This document shows positions 15,798 to 23,868 of a stretch of 34,362 bases of DNA, piece after piece. Each line of letters begins with the position of its first letter. Positions within the stretch are counted from its first letter, which is position 1. Source of the DNA: an uncultured Collinsella sp. (GTDB lineage Bacteria; Actinomycetota; Coriobacteriia; Coriobacteriales; Coriobacteriaceae); contig CABUUJ010000018.1 of assembly GCA_902494715.1 (NCBI GenBank), positions 1 to 34,362 of the forward strand. The letters run 5' to 3'. Made by a program: the position numbers and the translations under genes. A model generated the notes under the pieces. That model was given only the letters and a program-made list of their open reading frames with translations, was not told where the DNA came from and did not search any database.

Positions 15798-17507
15798 ATG
15801 GGAATGTATCAGGGAGTCAACGCTTCCGAGGGCATCGGTATCGGCACCGTCATGGTCGCCGTCGATCCCGACTTGACGTTTGAGCCGCACGAGGTTGCCG
15901 ATTCGGCAGCAGAGAAGGAGCGCTATCAGTCCGCTCTTTCGGTCTTCTGCGAGAAGACCCAGGCTCAGGCCGACCACATGAAGGAGACGGTGGGCGAGGC
16001 CGAGGCCGAGATCATGAGCGGACACATTGTCCTGGCTCAGGACCCGGGCATGACCGACGCCATCAACGCCGCCATTGACGGCGGTACCTGCGCCGAGCAG
16101 GCGCTCATGGACACCTCGACCATGTTCGAGAACATGTTCCTGTCCATGGACGACGAGATGTTTCGTCTGCGCGCGGCCGACATCGCCGACATCCGCACCG
16201 GTATTCTGGCCGAGCTGCTGGGCAAGGAGGTCGTCGACCTCTCCGTCCTGCCCGAGAATACTGTCGTTGTCGTTCACGACCTCACGCCGTCCATGACCGC
16301 CACGATCGATAAGGCCCACGTTGCCGGTATCGTCACCGAGACCGGTGGCCGCACGTCGCACTCCGCGATTATTGCGCGCGCCCTCGAGATCCCGGCTGTC
16401 CTTTCGGTTTCCAATAGCTGCACCGCGCTGCGCAACGGTATGACCGTTGTCGTCGACGGTGGCAAGGGTATCGTTGAGGCCGATCCCGACGAGGAGACGC
16501 TCGCTGCCTACACCGCCAAGGCCGAGGCCTTCGCTGCCGAGAAGGCAGCCCTCGAGGCCTTCCGCGGCAAGCCGTCCGTGACTGCCGATGGCATCAAGAA
16601 GATCATCGCCTGCAACATCGGTAACCCCGATGACGTGCCCAACGCGCTCGATCACGACGCCGAGGCCATCGGTCTGTTCCGCTCCGAGTTCCTGTTCATG
16701 GACTCTGCTGAGCTTCCTTCCGAGGAGGAGCAGTTCAACGCCTACCGTAAGGTCGCCAGCGCGCTCAAGGGTGCTCCGGTCATCATCCGCACGCTCGATG
16801 TTGGCGGCGACAAGGAGATTCCGTATCTGCACATGGTCAAGGAAGATAACCCCTTCATGGGCTTCCGCGCCGTGCGTTACTGCCTGGCCAATCCCGACCA
16901 GTACAAGGTCCAGCTCCGCGCTCTGCTGCGCGCTAGCGCCTTCGGTGACGTCAAGATCATGATCCCGCTCGTCACCTGCGTCGAGGAGGTCTTGGCTGTC
17001 AAGGAGCTCGTCGAGCAGTGCAAGGCCGAGCTGACCGAAGAGGGTCGCAAGTTCAACGAGAACATCGAGGTCGGCATCATGGTCGAGACGCCCGCCGCTT
17101 CGCTGCTCGCAGACCGTCTTGCCGAGGTCGCCGACTTCTTCTCCATCGGCACCAACGACCTGATCGGTTACACCATGTGCGCCGACCGTGGTAACGACAC
17201 CATCTCCAACCTGTACCAGGTTTACTATCCCGCCGTGCTCCGCTCGCTCAAGAACATCATCGAGAGCGGCGTGAAGGCCGGCATCATGGTCGGTATGTGC
17301 GGCGAAGCCGCTGCCGATCCGCTGCTCGAGCCGCTGCTGATCAGCTGGGGCCTGGAGGAGTTCTCGATGAGCGCTCCTTCTATCCTGCGCGCCCGCAAGA
17401 CCATCAGCCAGTGGACCAAGGCCGAGTGCGACGAGCTCGCCGAGAAGGCGCTCGCCTGCAACACCGCAGCCGAGGTCAAGGCACTGCTCGAGTCCGCAGC
17501 TCGCTAA
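15798..17507 (+). CDS. ptsI: PTS Enzyme I (phosphoenolpyruvate-protein phosphotransferase)
   Basis: A 569-residue cytoplasmic enzyme that starts the PTS relay by taking phosphate from phosphoenolpyruvate and passing it to HPr. The N-terminal domain holds the HPr-binding helices and the swivelling phosphohistidine domain with His188 in TGGRTSHSAIIARA. The C-terminal TIM barrel has GLFRSEFLFM, IIRTLDVGGDKEIPYL, NPFMGFRAVRYCL and GTNDLIGYTMCADRGN, all expected. The start ATG 15798 is preceded by GGAGAGAGG; an ATG six bases later (15804) has better spacing and is an alternative. It looks fully functional. Confidence 0.96.
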   Translation: MGMYQGVNASEGIGIGTVMVAVDPDLTFEPHEVADSAAEKERYQSALSVFCEKTQAQADHMKETVGEAEAEIMSGHIVLAQDPGMTDAINAAIDGGTCAEQALMDTSTMFENMFLSMDDEMFRLRAADIADIRTGILAELLGKEVVDLSVLPENTVVVVHDLTPSMTATIDKAHVAGIVTETGGRTSHSAIIARALEIPAVLSVSNSCTALRNGMTVVVDGGKGIVEADPDEETLAAYTAKAEAFAAEKAALEAFRGKPSVTADGIKKIIACNIGNPDDVPNALDHDAEAIGLFRSEFLFMDSAELPSEEEQFNAYRKVASALKGAPVIIRTLDVGGDKEIPYLHMVKEDNPFMGFRAVRYCLANPDQYKVQLRALLRASAFGDVKIMIPLVTCVEEVLAVKELVEQCKAELTEEGRKFNENIEVGIMVETPAASLLADRLAEVADFFSIGTNDLIGYTMCADRGNDTISNLYQVYYPAVLRSLKNIIESGVKAGIMVGMCGEAAADPLLEPLLISWGLEEFSMSAPSILRARKTISQWTKAECDELAEKALACNTAAEVKALLESAAR

Positions 17508-17524
17508 TTTGGTATCAGAGGTAA

Positions 17525-17554
17525 CCGCGTGGTTGGAATGGGCCGGCCACGCGG
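17525..17554 (+). other. Intercistronic hairpin between ptsI and the first kinase gene
   Basis: CCGCGTGG (17525-17532) pairs with CCACGCGG (17547-17554). No T tract follows, so it is more likely an RNA-processing or stability element than a terminator. Confidence 0.5.
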
Positions 17555-17581
17555 CCCTCACATATACAGGGGGTACTGTAA

Positions 17582-18514
17582 ATGTTCTACACGCTAACCG
17601 CTAACCCGGCTGTCGACATGACGGTTTCGAGCTCTCCGCTCGAGCCCGATGAGAACGTCCGCACCGGCTCGGCCAGCTACACGGCTAACGGCAAGGGCCT
17701 TGACGTGTCCTTCGCCTTTAAGAAGATGGGCGTTGACACCGTCGCACTCGGCTTCTTTGCTGGCTTCACGGGCAAGTTCATCGTTGAGGAGGTCATGAAC
17801 CTGGGTTGCCTCTGCCGCCCGGTCTGGACCGACGGTATCACGCGCATTAACACCTACGTCAACGATGGCCAGCACGAGTACGGCATCCTGAACCCGGGTG
17901 CTCCGATCACGCCGCAGCACCAGGAGGAGCTCTACAACATCCTGGACACCGCGGGCGATCTTGAGTGCCTGATCGTCTCCGGCTCCGTGCCTCCCAAAGC
18001 TACGCCCGACTTCCTGGCTCAGGTCATGGAGCACGCTCAGGCTCGTGGCGCCGACGTCGTCCTGGACCTGTCCTCCGACAAGCTCAAGGAGCTCGCTCAC
18101 AAGAAGCCGCTGCTCATCAAGCCGAACCATCACGAGATGAAGGCCATCTTCGGCGTGCCGGTCGACACCGACGACGAGGTTCGCGTTGCCATGAAGATGG
18201 CTCACGACGCTGGCGTTCAGAACGTGCTGCTCACCCGTGGTAGCCGCGGCGACGCTTACTTCTCCAACGGCGAGGACATCTGGTACGCCAAGCGTGAGTT
18301 CAACATCAAGCTGGTTTCTTCCGTCTGCGCCGGCGATTGCACCCTCGCTGCGTTCCTGCACAAGTGGTACAGGGATCGCGACAACGTCGAGGAGGCCATG
18401 AAGCTCGCTATGGCCACCGGCGCTAACGTTGCCGAGTCCGTCGGCATTGGCGACTTTGGTCACGTCGACGAGTACAGCAAGCGCGTTGCTGTCCGCAAGC
18501 TCGATCGTCAGTAA
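17582..18514 (+). CDS. PfkB family 1-phosphofructokinase-type kinase, copy 1
   Basis: A 310-residue PfkB-family kinase of the FruK/LacC type, which turns fructose 1-phosphate (or tagatose 6-phosphate) into the bisphosphate. MFYTLTANPAVDMTV is the typical N terminus. The substrate motif, usually GGKGxNV, reads NGKGLDV, so the usual Asn is Asp. The ATP/catalytic motif VCAGDCTLAAFL keeps the catalytic Asp but has Cys where Ser is usual. Tandem with a second copy at 18700 that keeps the Asn. It follows ptsI after a hairpin and ends in a strong terminator. The start ATG 17582 has an AGGGGG ribosome site. The changed residues could mean altered specificity. Confidence 0.88.
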   Translation: MFYTLTANPAVDMTVSSSPLEPDENVRTGSASYTANGKGLDVSFAFKKMGVDTVALGFFAGFTGKFIVEEVMNLGCLCRPVWTDGITRINTYVNDGQHEYGILNPGAPITPQHQEELYNILDTAGDLECLIVSGSVPPKATPDFLAQVMEHAQARGADVVLDLSSDKLKELAHKKPLLIKPNHHEMKAIFGVPVDTDDEVRVAMKMAHDAGVQNVLLTRGSRGDAYFSNGEDIWYAKREFNIKLVSSVCAGDCTLAAFLHKWYRDRDNVEEAMKLAMATGANVAESVGIGDFGHVDEYSKRVAVRKLDRQ

Positions 18515-18542
18515 TCGAAACGCGACATATTCGTGCACATGC

Positions 18543-18573
18543 GGCGCCCCGGTTTCGGCCGGGGCGCCTTTTT
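18543..18573 (+). terminator. Rho-independent terminator after kinase copy 1
   Basis: GGCGCCCCGG (18543-18552) pairs with 18559-18568, with a 6-base loop, then TTTTT. A run of eight G follows at 18583-18590, a possible slippage or assembly trouble spot. Confidence 0.92.
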
Positions 18574-18659
18574 GTTCCGCCAGGGGGGGGTGTCCTGCCG
18601 TACTTCATCGCTTCCACACCGTTCACCGAGTTGTCCTAGCCTTTTGTCGATGCGTGGAA

Positions 18660-18665
18660 TATACT
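18660..18665 (+). promoter_or_regulatory. Possible -10 box of kinase copy 2
   Basis: TATACT lies 35 bases upstream of the second kinase start and after the terminator of the first. Two TTGTC-type hexamers upstream are at unsuitable spacing, so the promoter is tentative. Confidence 0.35.
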
Positions 18666-18699
18666 TTCATTAACACGTTGCTTCGTGAAAGGAACATTC

Positions 18700-19632
18700 A
18701 TGATTTACACGCTCACTGCAAATCCCGCCATTGACTACAACATCGCCTGCGACGGTCTTGACGCCAACACCGTCACGCGTACCCGCAACGCCGTCTACAC
18801 GCCCAACGGCAAGGGCCTCAACGTCTCGTTTACGCTTGACCACTACGGTGTCGACACCACGATCCTGGGTTTCTTCGCCGGCTTCTCGGGTGAGTTCATC
18901 GTTAAGGGCGCCGAGGCCCTGGGCGTGCCCGTCAAGCCTGTGTGGACCGACGGCATCACGCGCGTCAACGTGTTCCTTAATGCCGGCCCCGACACTGAGT
19001 ACAACATGGTCAACGCTGGTGCCGCCATCAACGAGGCCAATGAGCAGGAGATGTTTGAGCTCATCGATTCGCTCGATGACATGACCTGCCTGGTTATCAG
19101 CGGCTCGCTGCCTCCCAACACTTCCGAAGGCTTCCTGGCCGAGGTCCTGCGCCGCGTCAAGGCCAAGGGGGCCGAGTTCGTCCTCGACATCTCGAGCCAT
19201 CAGCTGGCAGACCTTATTGCCATGGAGCCGCTGCTGATCAAGCCCAATGACGACGAGCTGCTCGACATCTTTGGCATTAAGGTGAGCGGTGGCGACGACG
19301 AGTCCGTCAAGGGCGCGATGGCCGAGCTGCACGCCAAGGGCGCCAAGAATGTACTGCTGACCCTTGGTGGCGATGGCGCGTATTTCTCCAACGGCGAGCA
19401 CATCTGGTTTGCCAACCGCACCTTTGAGGTCAAGCTGCTGTCGACCGTCTGCGCCGGCGATTCCTCGCTCGCTGCCTTCCTGTCCGTGTGGCACGACGCT
19501 CCCGAGCGCGTCGAGGACGCCCTGCGCCTTTCGATGGCCACTGGCGCCAACGTGGTCGAGTGCCCCGGTCTGGGGGATTTTGCCAAGGTGGACGAATATA
19601 AGAAGCACATCGAGGTTCGCCAGGTCTGCTAG
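18700..19632 (+). CDS. PfkB family 1-phosphofructokinase, copy 2
   Basis: A 310-residue PfkB kinase that aligns with copy 1 over its whole length (shared LGFFAGF, PVWTDGITR, ISGSLPP-type and TGANVxE segments) and is probably an old tandem duplicate. It keeps the standard substrate motif as NGKGLNV and has VCAGDSSLAAFL around the catalytic Asp, so it is the better candidate for the true 1-phosphofructokinase of the fructose PTS route. The start ATG 18700 follows GAAAGGA; a GTG at 18685 is less likely because it overlaps that site. It has its own terminator and a possible own promoter, so the two copies may be expressed under different conditions. Confidence 0.9.
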   Translation: MIYTLTANPAIDYNIACDGLDANTVTRTRNAVYTPNGKGLNVSFTLDHYGVDTTILGFFAGFSGEFIVKGAEALGVPVKPVWTDGITRVNVFLNAGPDTEYNMVNAGAAINEANEQEMFELIDSLDDMTCLVISGSLPPNTSEGFLAEVLRRVKAKGAEFVLDISSHQLADLIAMEPLLIKPNDDELLDIFGIKVSGGDDESVKGAMAELHAKGAKNVLLTLGGDGAYFSNGEHIWFANRTFEVKLLSTVCAGDSSLAAFLSVWHDAPERVEDALRLSMATGANVVECPGLGDFAKVDEYKKHIEVRQVC

Positions 19633-19665
19633 TTCCGGCACCTTGTCTGAATAGTTTGATTATTT

Positions 19666-19699
19666 CGCATCCGTCTTAGACTAGGACGGATGCGTTTTT
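19666..19699 (+). terminator. Rho-independent terminator after kinase copy 2
   Basis: CGCATCCGTC (19666-19675) pairs perfectly with GACGGATGCG (19685-19694); a 9-base loop and TTTTTGTTT follow. Confidence 0.93.
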
Positions 19700-19736
19700 G
19701 TTTATCGGACTTGCGTGTGCAGTGGAGGCTGTTTCT

Positions 19737-19745
19737 TGCTAGACT
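19737..19745 (+). promoter_or_regulatory. Possible extended -10 promoter of the CCA-adding enzyme
   Basis: TGCTAGACT fits an extended -10 box 51 bases before the start codon. No good -35 box is seen. Confidence 0.35.
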
Positions 19746-19796
19746 TCTTGCAGACGCAATCGATAGCCAATTTGATAGTCGCAGGAGGCCATAGGC

Positions 19797-21191
19797 ATGT
19801 GCAATGTTTCGCTCAACGGTACTCAACCGTCCGATGCGTCCCTGCGCGTCCTGCGCGCGCTTGAAGCGGCTGGTCTTGAGGCTTGGTACGTGGGCGGTTG
19901 GGTGCGCGACGCCCTTATGGGGTACCCCAGCCACGATGTTGATATGTGCTGTAGCGGCCTGTGGCAGGAGTCCAAAGCGGCGCTCGAGGCCGCCGGCATC
20001 GCGGTTGTGGAATCGGGCATTAAATTTGGCGGAATCACGGCTATTTCCGATGGCGAGCGTATCGAGGTCACCACGTACCGTCTGGATGGCTTTTACACCG
20101 ATGGTCGTCATCCCCAGAGTGTGGAGCGTGCCGCCTCGCTCGAGGACGATCTGGCGCGCCGCGACTTTACCGTCAATGCCATGGCCTGGCATCCCGAGCG
20201 CGGGCTTGTCGACCGCTACGACGGCCAGGGTGACTTGGAGCGCAAGCTGATTCGCGCTGTCGGCGATCCCAAGCGTCGCTTTAACGAGGACGCCCTGCGC
20301 ATGCTGCGTGCGGTGCGCTTTGCCTGCCGTCTGGACTTTATGATTGAGCCCGAGACCAAGCGTGCGCTTGCCGAGTGCGCGCCGCTGCTCGATGCCGTGG
20401 CGCGTGAGCGTGTGGGTATTGAGCTCGAGGGCATTCTTTCGACCGGTCATGGGGGAGACGCGATGCTCCGCTATCCCGAGCTCATCTGCGCCGCCGTGCC
20501 CGAGTTGGCAGCGGGTCGCGGGTTTGATCAGCGCAGTGTCTATCATGCGTTTAACGTCTACGTGCATATCGCCCGTGTGCTGACGGTGGCGGGGGAGCTC
20601 GCGCTGTGTGACGGCGTCGCGCCCTCGTCGAGCCTTATGTGGGCGGCGTTTTTGCACGATGTGTCCAAGCCCGAGTGCTTCACGGTCGACCATGCCGGTA
20701 GCGGACACTTCTACGGTCATCCCGAGCTCGGCGCCAAGAAGGCGCGCGTCATTATGGATCGCCTGGCGCTCTCGCACGACTTGGTGCGCGACGTGTGCCT
20801 GCTCATCAAATACCATGACAAGCCGCTGCGCCCCGAGCGCTCCTGTCTGCTCAATATGATGCGCGCGCTTTCGGGTGAGGGCGTCGACACGGCCCGCCTG
20901 ATTGACGAGCTCATGGACCTTAAGCGTGCCGACACACTTGGCAAGGCCCCGTCGTGCTTCTATTACGTTGAGACGATTGAGGAGATGCGCGCGATGGCGC
21001 ACGATCTGCTGAGGGCGGGGGAGCCCTATACGCTCAAGATGCTCGCCATCAACGGCGGCGACCTGATCCGTGCTGGAGTCAAGCCCGGGCCGGAACTGGG
21101 GCAGCTTCTCAACTCCGCCCTCGACGCCGTGATCGAAGACAACATTCCCAACGATCGCGAAGCTCTTTTGGTCCATCTTAACTTGAATTAG
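19797..21191 (+). CDS. cca: CCA tRNA nucleotidyltransferase with HD domain
   Basis: A 464-residue class II nucleotidyltransferase that adds or repairs the 3' CCA of tRNAs. The head domain has YVGGWVRD (from residue 31) and the metal-binding DVD at 47-49. RRDFTVNAMAW and RFNEDALRMLRAVRFACRLDF are the next family motifs. A later HD domain (AAFLHDVSKP, His287-Asp288, with GHFYGHPELGA) may give phosphatase or phosphodiesterase activity. The start is ATG 19797 after a strong AGGAGG. The two tRNA-Glu genes just downstream encode their own CCA, so this enzyme would act there mainly in repair. Confidence 0.93.
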   Translation: MCNVSLNGTQPSDASLRVLRALEAAGLEAWYVGGWVRDALMGYPSHDVDMCCSGLWQESKAALEAAGIAVVESGIKFGGITAISDGERIEVTTYRLDGFYTDGRHPQSVERAASLEDDLARRDFTVNAMAWHPERGLVDRYDGQGDLERKLIRAVGDPKRRFNEDALRMLRAVRFACRLDFMIEPETKRALAECAPLLDAVARERVGIELEGILSTGHGGDAMLRYPELICAAVPELAAGRGFDQRSVYHAFNVYVHIARVLTVAGELALCDGVAPSSSLMWAAFLHDVSKPECFTVDHAGSGHFYGHPELGAKKARVIMDRLALSHDLVRDVCLLIKYHDKPLRPERSCLLNMMRALSGEGVDTARLIDELMDLKRADTLGKAPSCFYYVETIEEMRAMAHDLLRAGEPYTLKMLAINGGDLIRAGVKPGPELGQLLNSALDAVIEDNIPNDREALLVHLNLN

Positions 21192-21255
21192 CTACCTAGT
21201 TTACCTGCGTGTTCCATAACCTGCCGACAATTTTTTGGCAATTTGGAATTTCTTC

Positions 21256-21284
21256 TTGCGCTGACGTTTTTTGTCCCGTAATAT
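21256..21284 (+). promoter_or_regulatory. Promoter of the tRNA-Glu pair
   Basis: TTGCGC (21256-21261) and TAATAT (21279-21284) are separated by exactly 17 bases. The first tRNA starts 35 bases after the -10 box. Good fit to a housekeeping promoter. Confidence 0.65.
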
Positions 21285-21318
21285 ATTTCCTCGCAGCACG
21301 GCAGTGCAGATGTCATGT

Positions 21319-21395
21319 GGCCCGTTCGTCTAGCGGTTTAGGACGCCGCCCTCTCAAGGCGGAGATCACCAGTTCGAATCTGGTACGGGCTACCA
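21319..21395 (+). tRNA. tRNA-Glu (anticodon CTC), copy 1
   Basis: A 77-base cloverleaf. The acceptor is GGCCCGT with ACGGGCT (first pair G-U); the D arm is GTCTAGCGGTTTAGGAC. The anticodon stem CCGCC/GGCGG has loop CTCTCAA, giving anticodon CTC for GAG codons. The T arm is ACCAG-TTCGAAT-CTGGT and the 3' ACCA is encoded. Identical to copy 2. Confidence 0.97.
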
Positions 21396-21417
21396 CTTCT
21401 TTTCTGCTGAGGCTTAT

Positions 21418-21494
21418 GGCCCGTTCGTCTAGCGGTTTAGGACGCCGCCCTCTCAAGGCGGAGATCACCAGTTCGAATCTGGTACGGGCTACCA
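21418..21494 (+). tRNA. tRNA-Glu (anticodon CTC), copy 2
   Basis: Identical in all 77 bases to the copy at 21319-21395, from which it is separated by 22 bases. The pair is probably one transcript ending at the terminator at 21506. The acceptor, anticodon loop CTCTCAA and encoded CCA are the same. Confidence 0.97.
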
Positions 21495-21505
21495 CGCATC
21501 TGATA

Positions 21506-21536
21506 CCCGGCCTTCCTATGGAAGGCCGGGTTTTTT
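21506..21536 (+). terminator. Rho-independent terminator after the tRNA pair
   Basis: A perfect 11-bp stem (CCCGGCCTTCC, 21506-21516, with 21520-21530) has a 3-base loop and six T. Confidence 0.95.
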
Positions 21537-21605
21537 ATTTTCAAACAACCGTCTGCAATTCCCGTTTGAACCAGAGCTTTGCGTTCTGTCTATGGTCCTT
21601 GCGGG

Positions 21606-21611
21606 TACAAT
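21606..21611 (+). promoter_or_regulatory. Possible -10 box of the YbhN-like gene
   Basis: TACAAT lies 33 bases upstream of the start codon and after the tRNA terminator. A TTGCGT upstream is 21 bases away, too far for a normal -35 box. Confidence 0.35.
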
Positions 21612-21644
21612 ATCCAAGATATTTTGACTGTTAGAAGGAGTCTC

Positions 21645-22952
21645 ATGACGGAGTCCTCTCAGCATACGTCTAAGCCCCAGGTCGAGGTTGAGGCCTCGGG
21701 CGGAGATGACAATAAGAGCGCACGCCGCGGCGCCATCTTTATCGGCGTCGTACTGGTGGGTTATATCGTCTATCTGGTGGTAACCGGGCAGATGGGGCAG
21801 TTCTGGGCCGCTATGTCGAGCGTCCAGGCGTCATGGCTCGTTGTCGCGTGTCTTTGCATGTTCATGTATCTGTTCTTTGGCATTGTGGCCTATGCGATCG
21901 CTGTCTGGCTCGACCCCGATTCACCCGTTGGCATTCGCGACCTGATCTCGGTCGAGGCGAGTGGCATCTTCTTTGGCAACCTCACACCTATGATGATGGG
22001 CTCGACTCCCGCCCAGATCTACCGCCTGACCAAGGCGGGCCAAAATGTCGGCGAGGCCGGAGCCACGCAGTTCACGCGCTTTATCGTGTATCAGTTTGGC
22101 CTCGTTGCCTGGGGCGCTATCCTACTGCTTGCTCGCATGCCGTTTTTTGCCGAGCGCTATGGCGACATGACGCTGCTGTGCGTCTTTAGCTTTGGTGGGC
22201 ACTGCTGCATCTTGCTGGGCATCTTCGCCGTCGCTCTCATGCCTAAGACCGTCACACGCGTCGCCCATTGCATCATCAATTGGCTCGAGCGCATTGGTGT
22301 CTCGGCCACTAAGATCGAGGGTTGGCGCACGTTTGTCGATGGCGAGATCTACTCCTTCTCCGAGAAGTTCAAGCTTTCGGCCGGACATTTTTCTTCCATG
22401 CTGCTCACCGTGTTTATCACCATGCTGCAGCTCGCGTTTTTCTATCTGGTGCCGTATTTCCTGATGCTTGCCTTTGGCCACCATGAGGTCGACTTTTTCT
22501 CGGTCATGGCCGCGAGCGCCTTTGTCCAGCTGTTGAGCTCTGCGGTCCCCCTGCCCGGTGGAACTGGTGGCGCTGAGGGCGGCTTTGCATTGTTCTTGGG
22601 TCATTTCTTTGGGTCGGCTTCGACCGCCGGCTATCTGCTGTGGCGTCTCATTACGTTTATTGCGCCGACCATTTTGGCTGCGCCCCTGTTGGGACTTAAG
22701 AGCGCCCACAACGAGAGCATCCATGCGCGCTGGGATCGCGTGATGCGCAAGCTCGGCCGCACGCCTCAGACGCCCTCTGCGCCCACTAAGCCGCACCCCA
22801 CGAATGCTGTTACCGTTGATCCCAAGAAGCACGCTCAGAAGGCTTCTGGGACCGCTAAGCCGGCTCATAAAGCCTATGTGCGCCAGACAGGCGATGGTAT
22901 TCGCGTATCTCCGTCGGCACTCAATAAGAAGAAGCACCCTAAGTCGCAGTAG
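21645..22952 (+). CDS. YbhN/LPG-synthase transmembrane-domain family protein
   Basis: A 435-residue integral membrane protein with about eight hydrophobic segments starting near residue 28 (GAIFIGVVLVGYIVYLVV). The family is the one related to the membrane half of MprF and to YbhN (lysylphosphatidylglycerol synthase TM region); PLPGGTGGAEGGFALFLG is its characteristic glycine/Glu motif. There is no lysyl-transferase domain, so it is probably a lipid flippase-like or glycolipid-handling protein. The first ~25 residues are acidic, and the last ~70 form a Lys/Pro/Thr-rich basic tail, probably cytoplasmic. The start ATG 21645 follows AGAAGGAG; an in-frame ATG at 21579 is rejected for lack of a ribosome site. 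Confidence 0.85.
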   Translation: MTESSQHTSKPQVEVEASGGDDNKSARRGAIFIGVVLVGYIVYLVVTGQMGQFWAAMSSVQASWLVVACLCMFMYLFFGIVAYAIAVWLDPDSPVGIRDLISVEASGIFFGNLTPMMMGSTPAQIYRLTKAGQNVGEAGATQFTRFIVYQFGLVAWGAILLLARMPFFAERYGDMTLLCVFSFGGHCCILLGIFAVALMPKTVTRVAHCIINWLERIGVSATKIEGWRTFVDGEIYSFSEKFKLSAGHFSSMLLTVFITMLQLAFFYLVPYFLMLAFGHHEVDFFSVMAASAFVQLLSSAVPLPGGTGGAEGGFALFLGHFFGSASTAGYLLWRLITFIAPTILAAPLLGLKSAHNESIHARWDRVMRKLGRTPQTPSAPTKPHPTNAVTVDPKKHAQKASGTAKPAHKAYVRQTGDGIRVSPSALNKKKHPKSQ

Positions 22953-23001
22953 GGCAGTCGTGCGTTCTTCATGATGCGGGGCATATTTGTTCTGTATGGG
23001 G

Positions 23002-23025
23002 GATAATCCTCTTACGTAGATTATC
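23002..23025. promoter_or_regulatory. Candidate operator of the TetR gene
   Basis: GATAATC (23002-23008) and GATTATC (23019-23025) are perfect 7-bp inverted arms with a 10-base spacer, 44 bases before the TetR start. Position and symmetry suggest autoregulation. Confidence 0.45.
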
Positions 23026-23068
23026 TCTCATCTGTTGATGAATGCTCGCATATCGAAGGGACACGCCC

Positions 23069-23680
23069 ATGGCAACCAGCAAACCGCGTCTTGATCGTCG
23101 CATCGTTCGCAGCCGTAATGCCATCCTTTCGGCTTTCGAGCGCCTGCTCATGGAAAAGCCGCTGGCAGACATTACGGTGAGTGCCATCGCGCGCGAGGCC
23201 AATGTCGACCGCAAGACCTTTTACGTACACTTTGGTACGGTTGACGGCCTGCTCGATGCCATTGCCGTCGATGTGGTGGAGATGATTGTCGACTCGGTCG
23301 AGAAAACGCTTGCTTCAATGGACGGCGACACCAACGAGCGCGCTCTTGGCGCGGCGGCGACCTTCTTTAAAACCGTTAACGAGGCACTGTGCAACAACTT
23401 GGTGCTCAATCGTCAGCTGATCGAGAACATTCCGCTCGATGATTTTATGGCTCGTCTTCGTGCGCCGCTCGAACACGAGATTGCCGAGCGCGATCTGTTG
23501 CCCCAAGGTCTCAAGGACGAGATGTTCGATTACTATCTGGCGTTTTTGCTGTCGGGCATTATCGGTATCTATCGCACGTGGGCACTGTCTGACGGTTCGG
23601 TTCCTATCGAGCGCGTCTCTGGGGTCGCCAACGATCTGACTCTCAACGGTCTGTCGAGTCTGGAATCTCGCTTCGAATAG
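23069..23680 (+). CDS. TetR/AcrR family transcriptional regulator
   Basis: A 203-residue regulator. Residues ~12-60 form the TetR DNA-binding domain: RSRNAILSAFERLLMEKPLADITVSAIAREANVDRKTFYVHFG, with the recognition helix in ANVDRKTFYVHF (shown in parts). The rest is a helical ligand domain that I cannot assign to a ligand. ATG 23069 is preferred because of GAAGGGA upstream; ATG 23042 adds nine residues and has no good ribosome site. The target is not visible: the neighbours are a YbhN-like membrane protein upstream and a convergent radical SAM gene downstream. A palindrome in its own upstream region may be its operator. Confidence 0.9.
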   Translation: MATSKPRLDRRIVRSRNAILSAFERLLMEKPLADITVSAIAREANVDRKTFYVHFGTVDGLLDAIAVDVVEMIVDSVEKTLASMDGDTNERALGAAATFFKTVNEALCNNLVLNRQLIENIPLDDFMARLRAPLEHEIAERDLLPQGLKDEMFDYYLAFLLSGIIGIYRTWALSDGSVPIERVSGVANDLTLNGLSSLESRFE

Positions 23681-23704
23681 CATCGATAATTCAACAACTT
23701 ATAG

Positions 23705-23773
23705 AAGTTGCGGTGGAATAGGGATTGTTTTGGTTATTGGAAGGCCGATCTAGTCCCTATTTCACCGCAACTT
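23705..23773. repeat. Palindromic repeat, copy 2 (AAGTTGCGGTGAAATAG arms)
   Basis: Bases 23705-23726 and 23752-23773 are inverted 22-base arms. They match each other at 20 of 22 positions, and both differences still allow G-U pairing in RNA. The right arm equals the copy 1 arm; the loop (25 bases) is unrelated to that of copy 1. It lies between convergent genes. Confidence 0.88.
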
Positions 23774-23796
23774 AGGAAAACTGTTTTGATGGTAAG

Positions 23797-23835
23797 GCGG
23801 AGCAGCCTCGAAGATGAGCCTCGAGACTGCTCCGC
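23797..23835. terminator. Hairpin between convergent TetR and radical SAM genes
   Basis: GCGGAGCAG (23797-23805) pairs with CTGCTCCGC (23827-23835); CTCGA/TCGAG extends the stem inward past one mismatch. The T tracts on both sides are weak, but the position between convergent genes fits a terminator. Confidence 0.6.
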
Positions 23836-23868
23836 TTCATTTCTGAGCGTTTGTCGTGTGAAGCGGCA

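Noticed and set aside
15777..17561. 594-codon minus-strand frame opposite ptsI
   Set aside because: Same cause; the plus strand encodes Enzyme I with all motifs.
19629..21176. 515-codon minus-strand frame opposite cca
   Set aside because: The plus strand has all CCA-enzyme motifs; the antisense product resembles nothing known to me.
21319..21494. tRNA-Glu pair as an integration site of a mobile element
   Set aside because: No integrase, phage gene or displaced tRNA 3' end is seen; downstream genes look chromosomal.
21313..21495. Minus-strand 60-codon frame with a repeated VARTRFELVISALRGRRPKPLDER segment
   Set aside because: It is the complement of the two tRNA-Glu genes, a well-known false gene.
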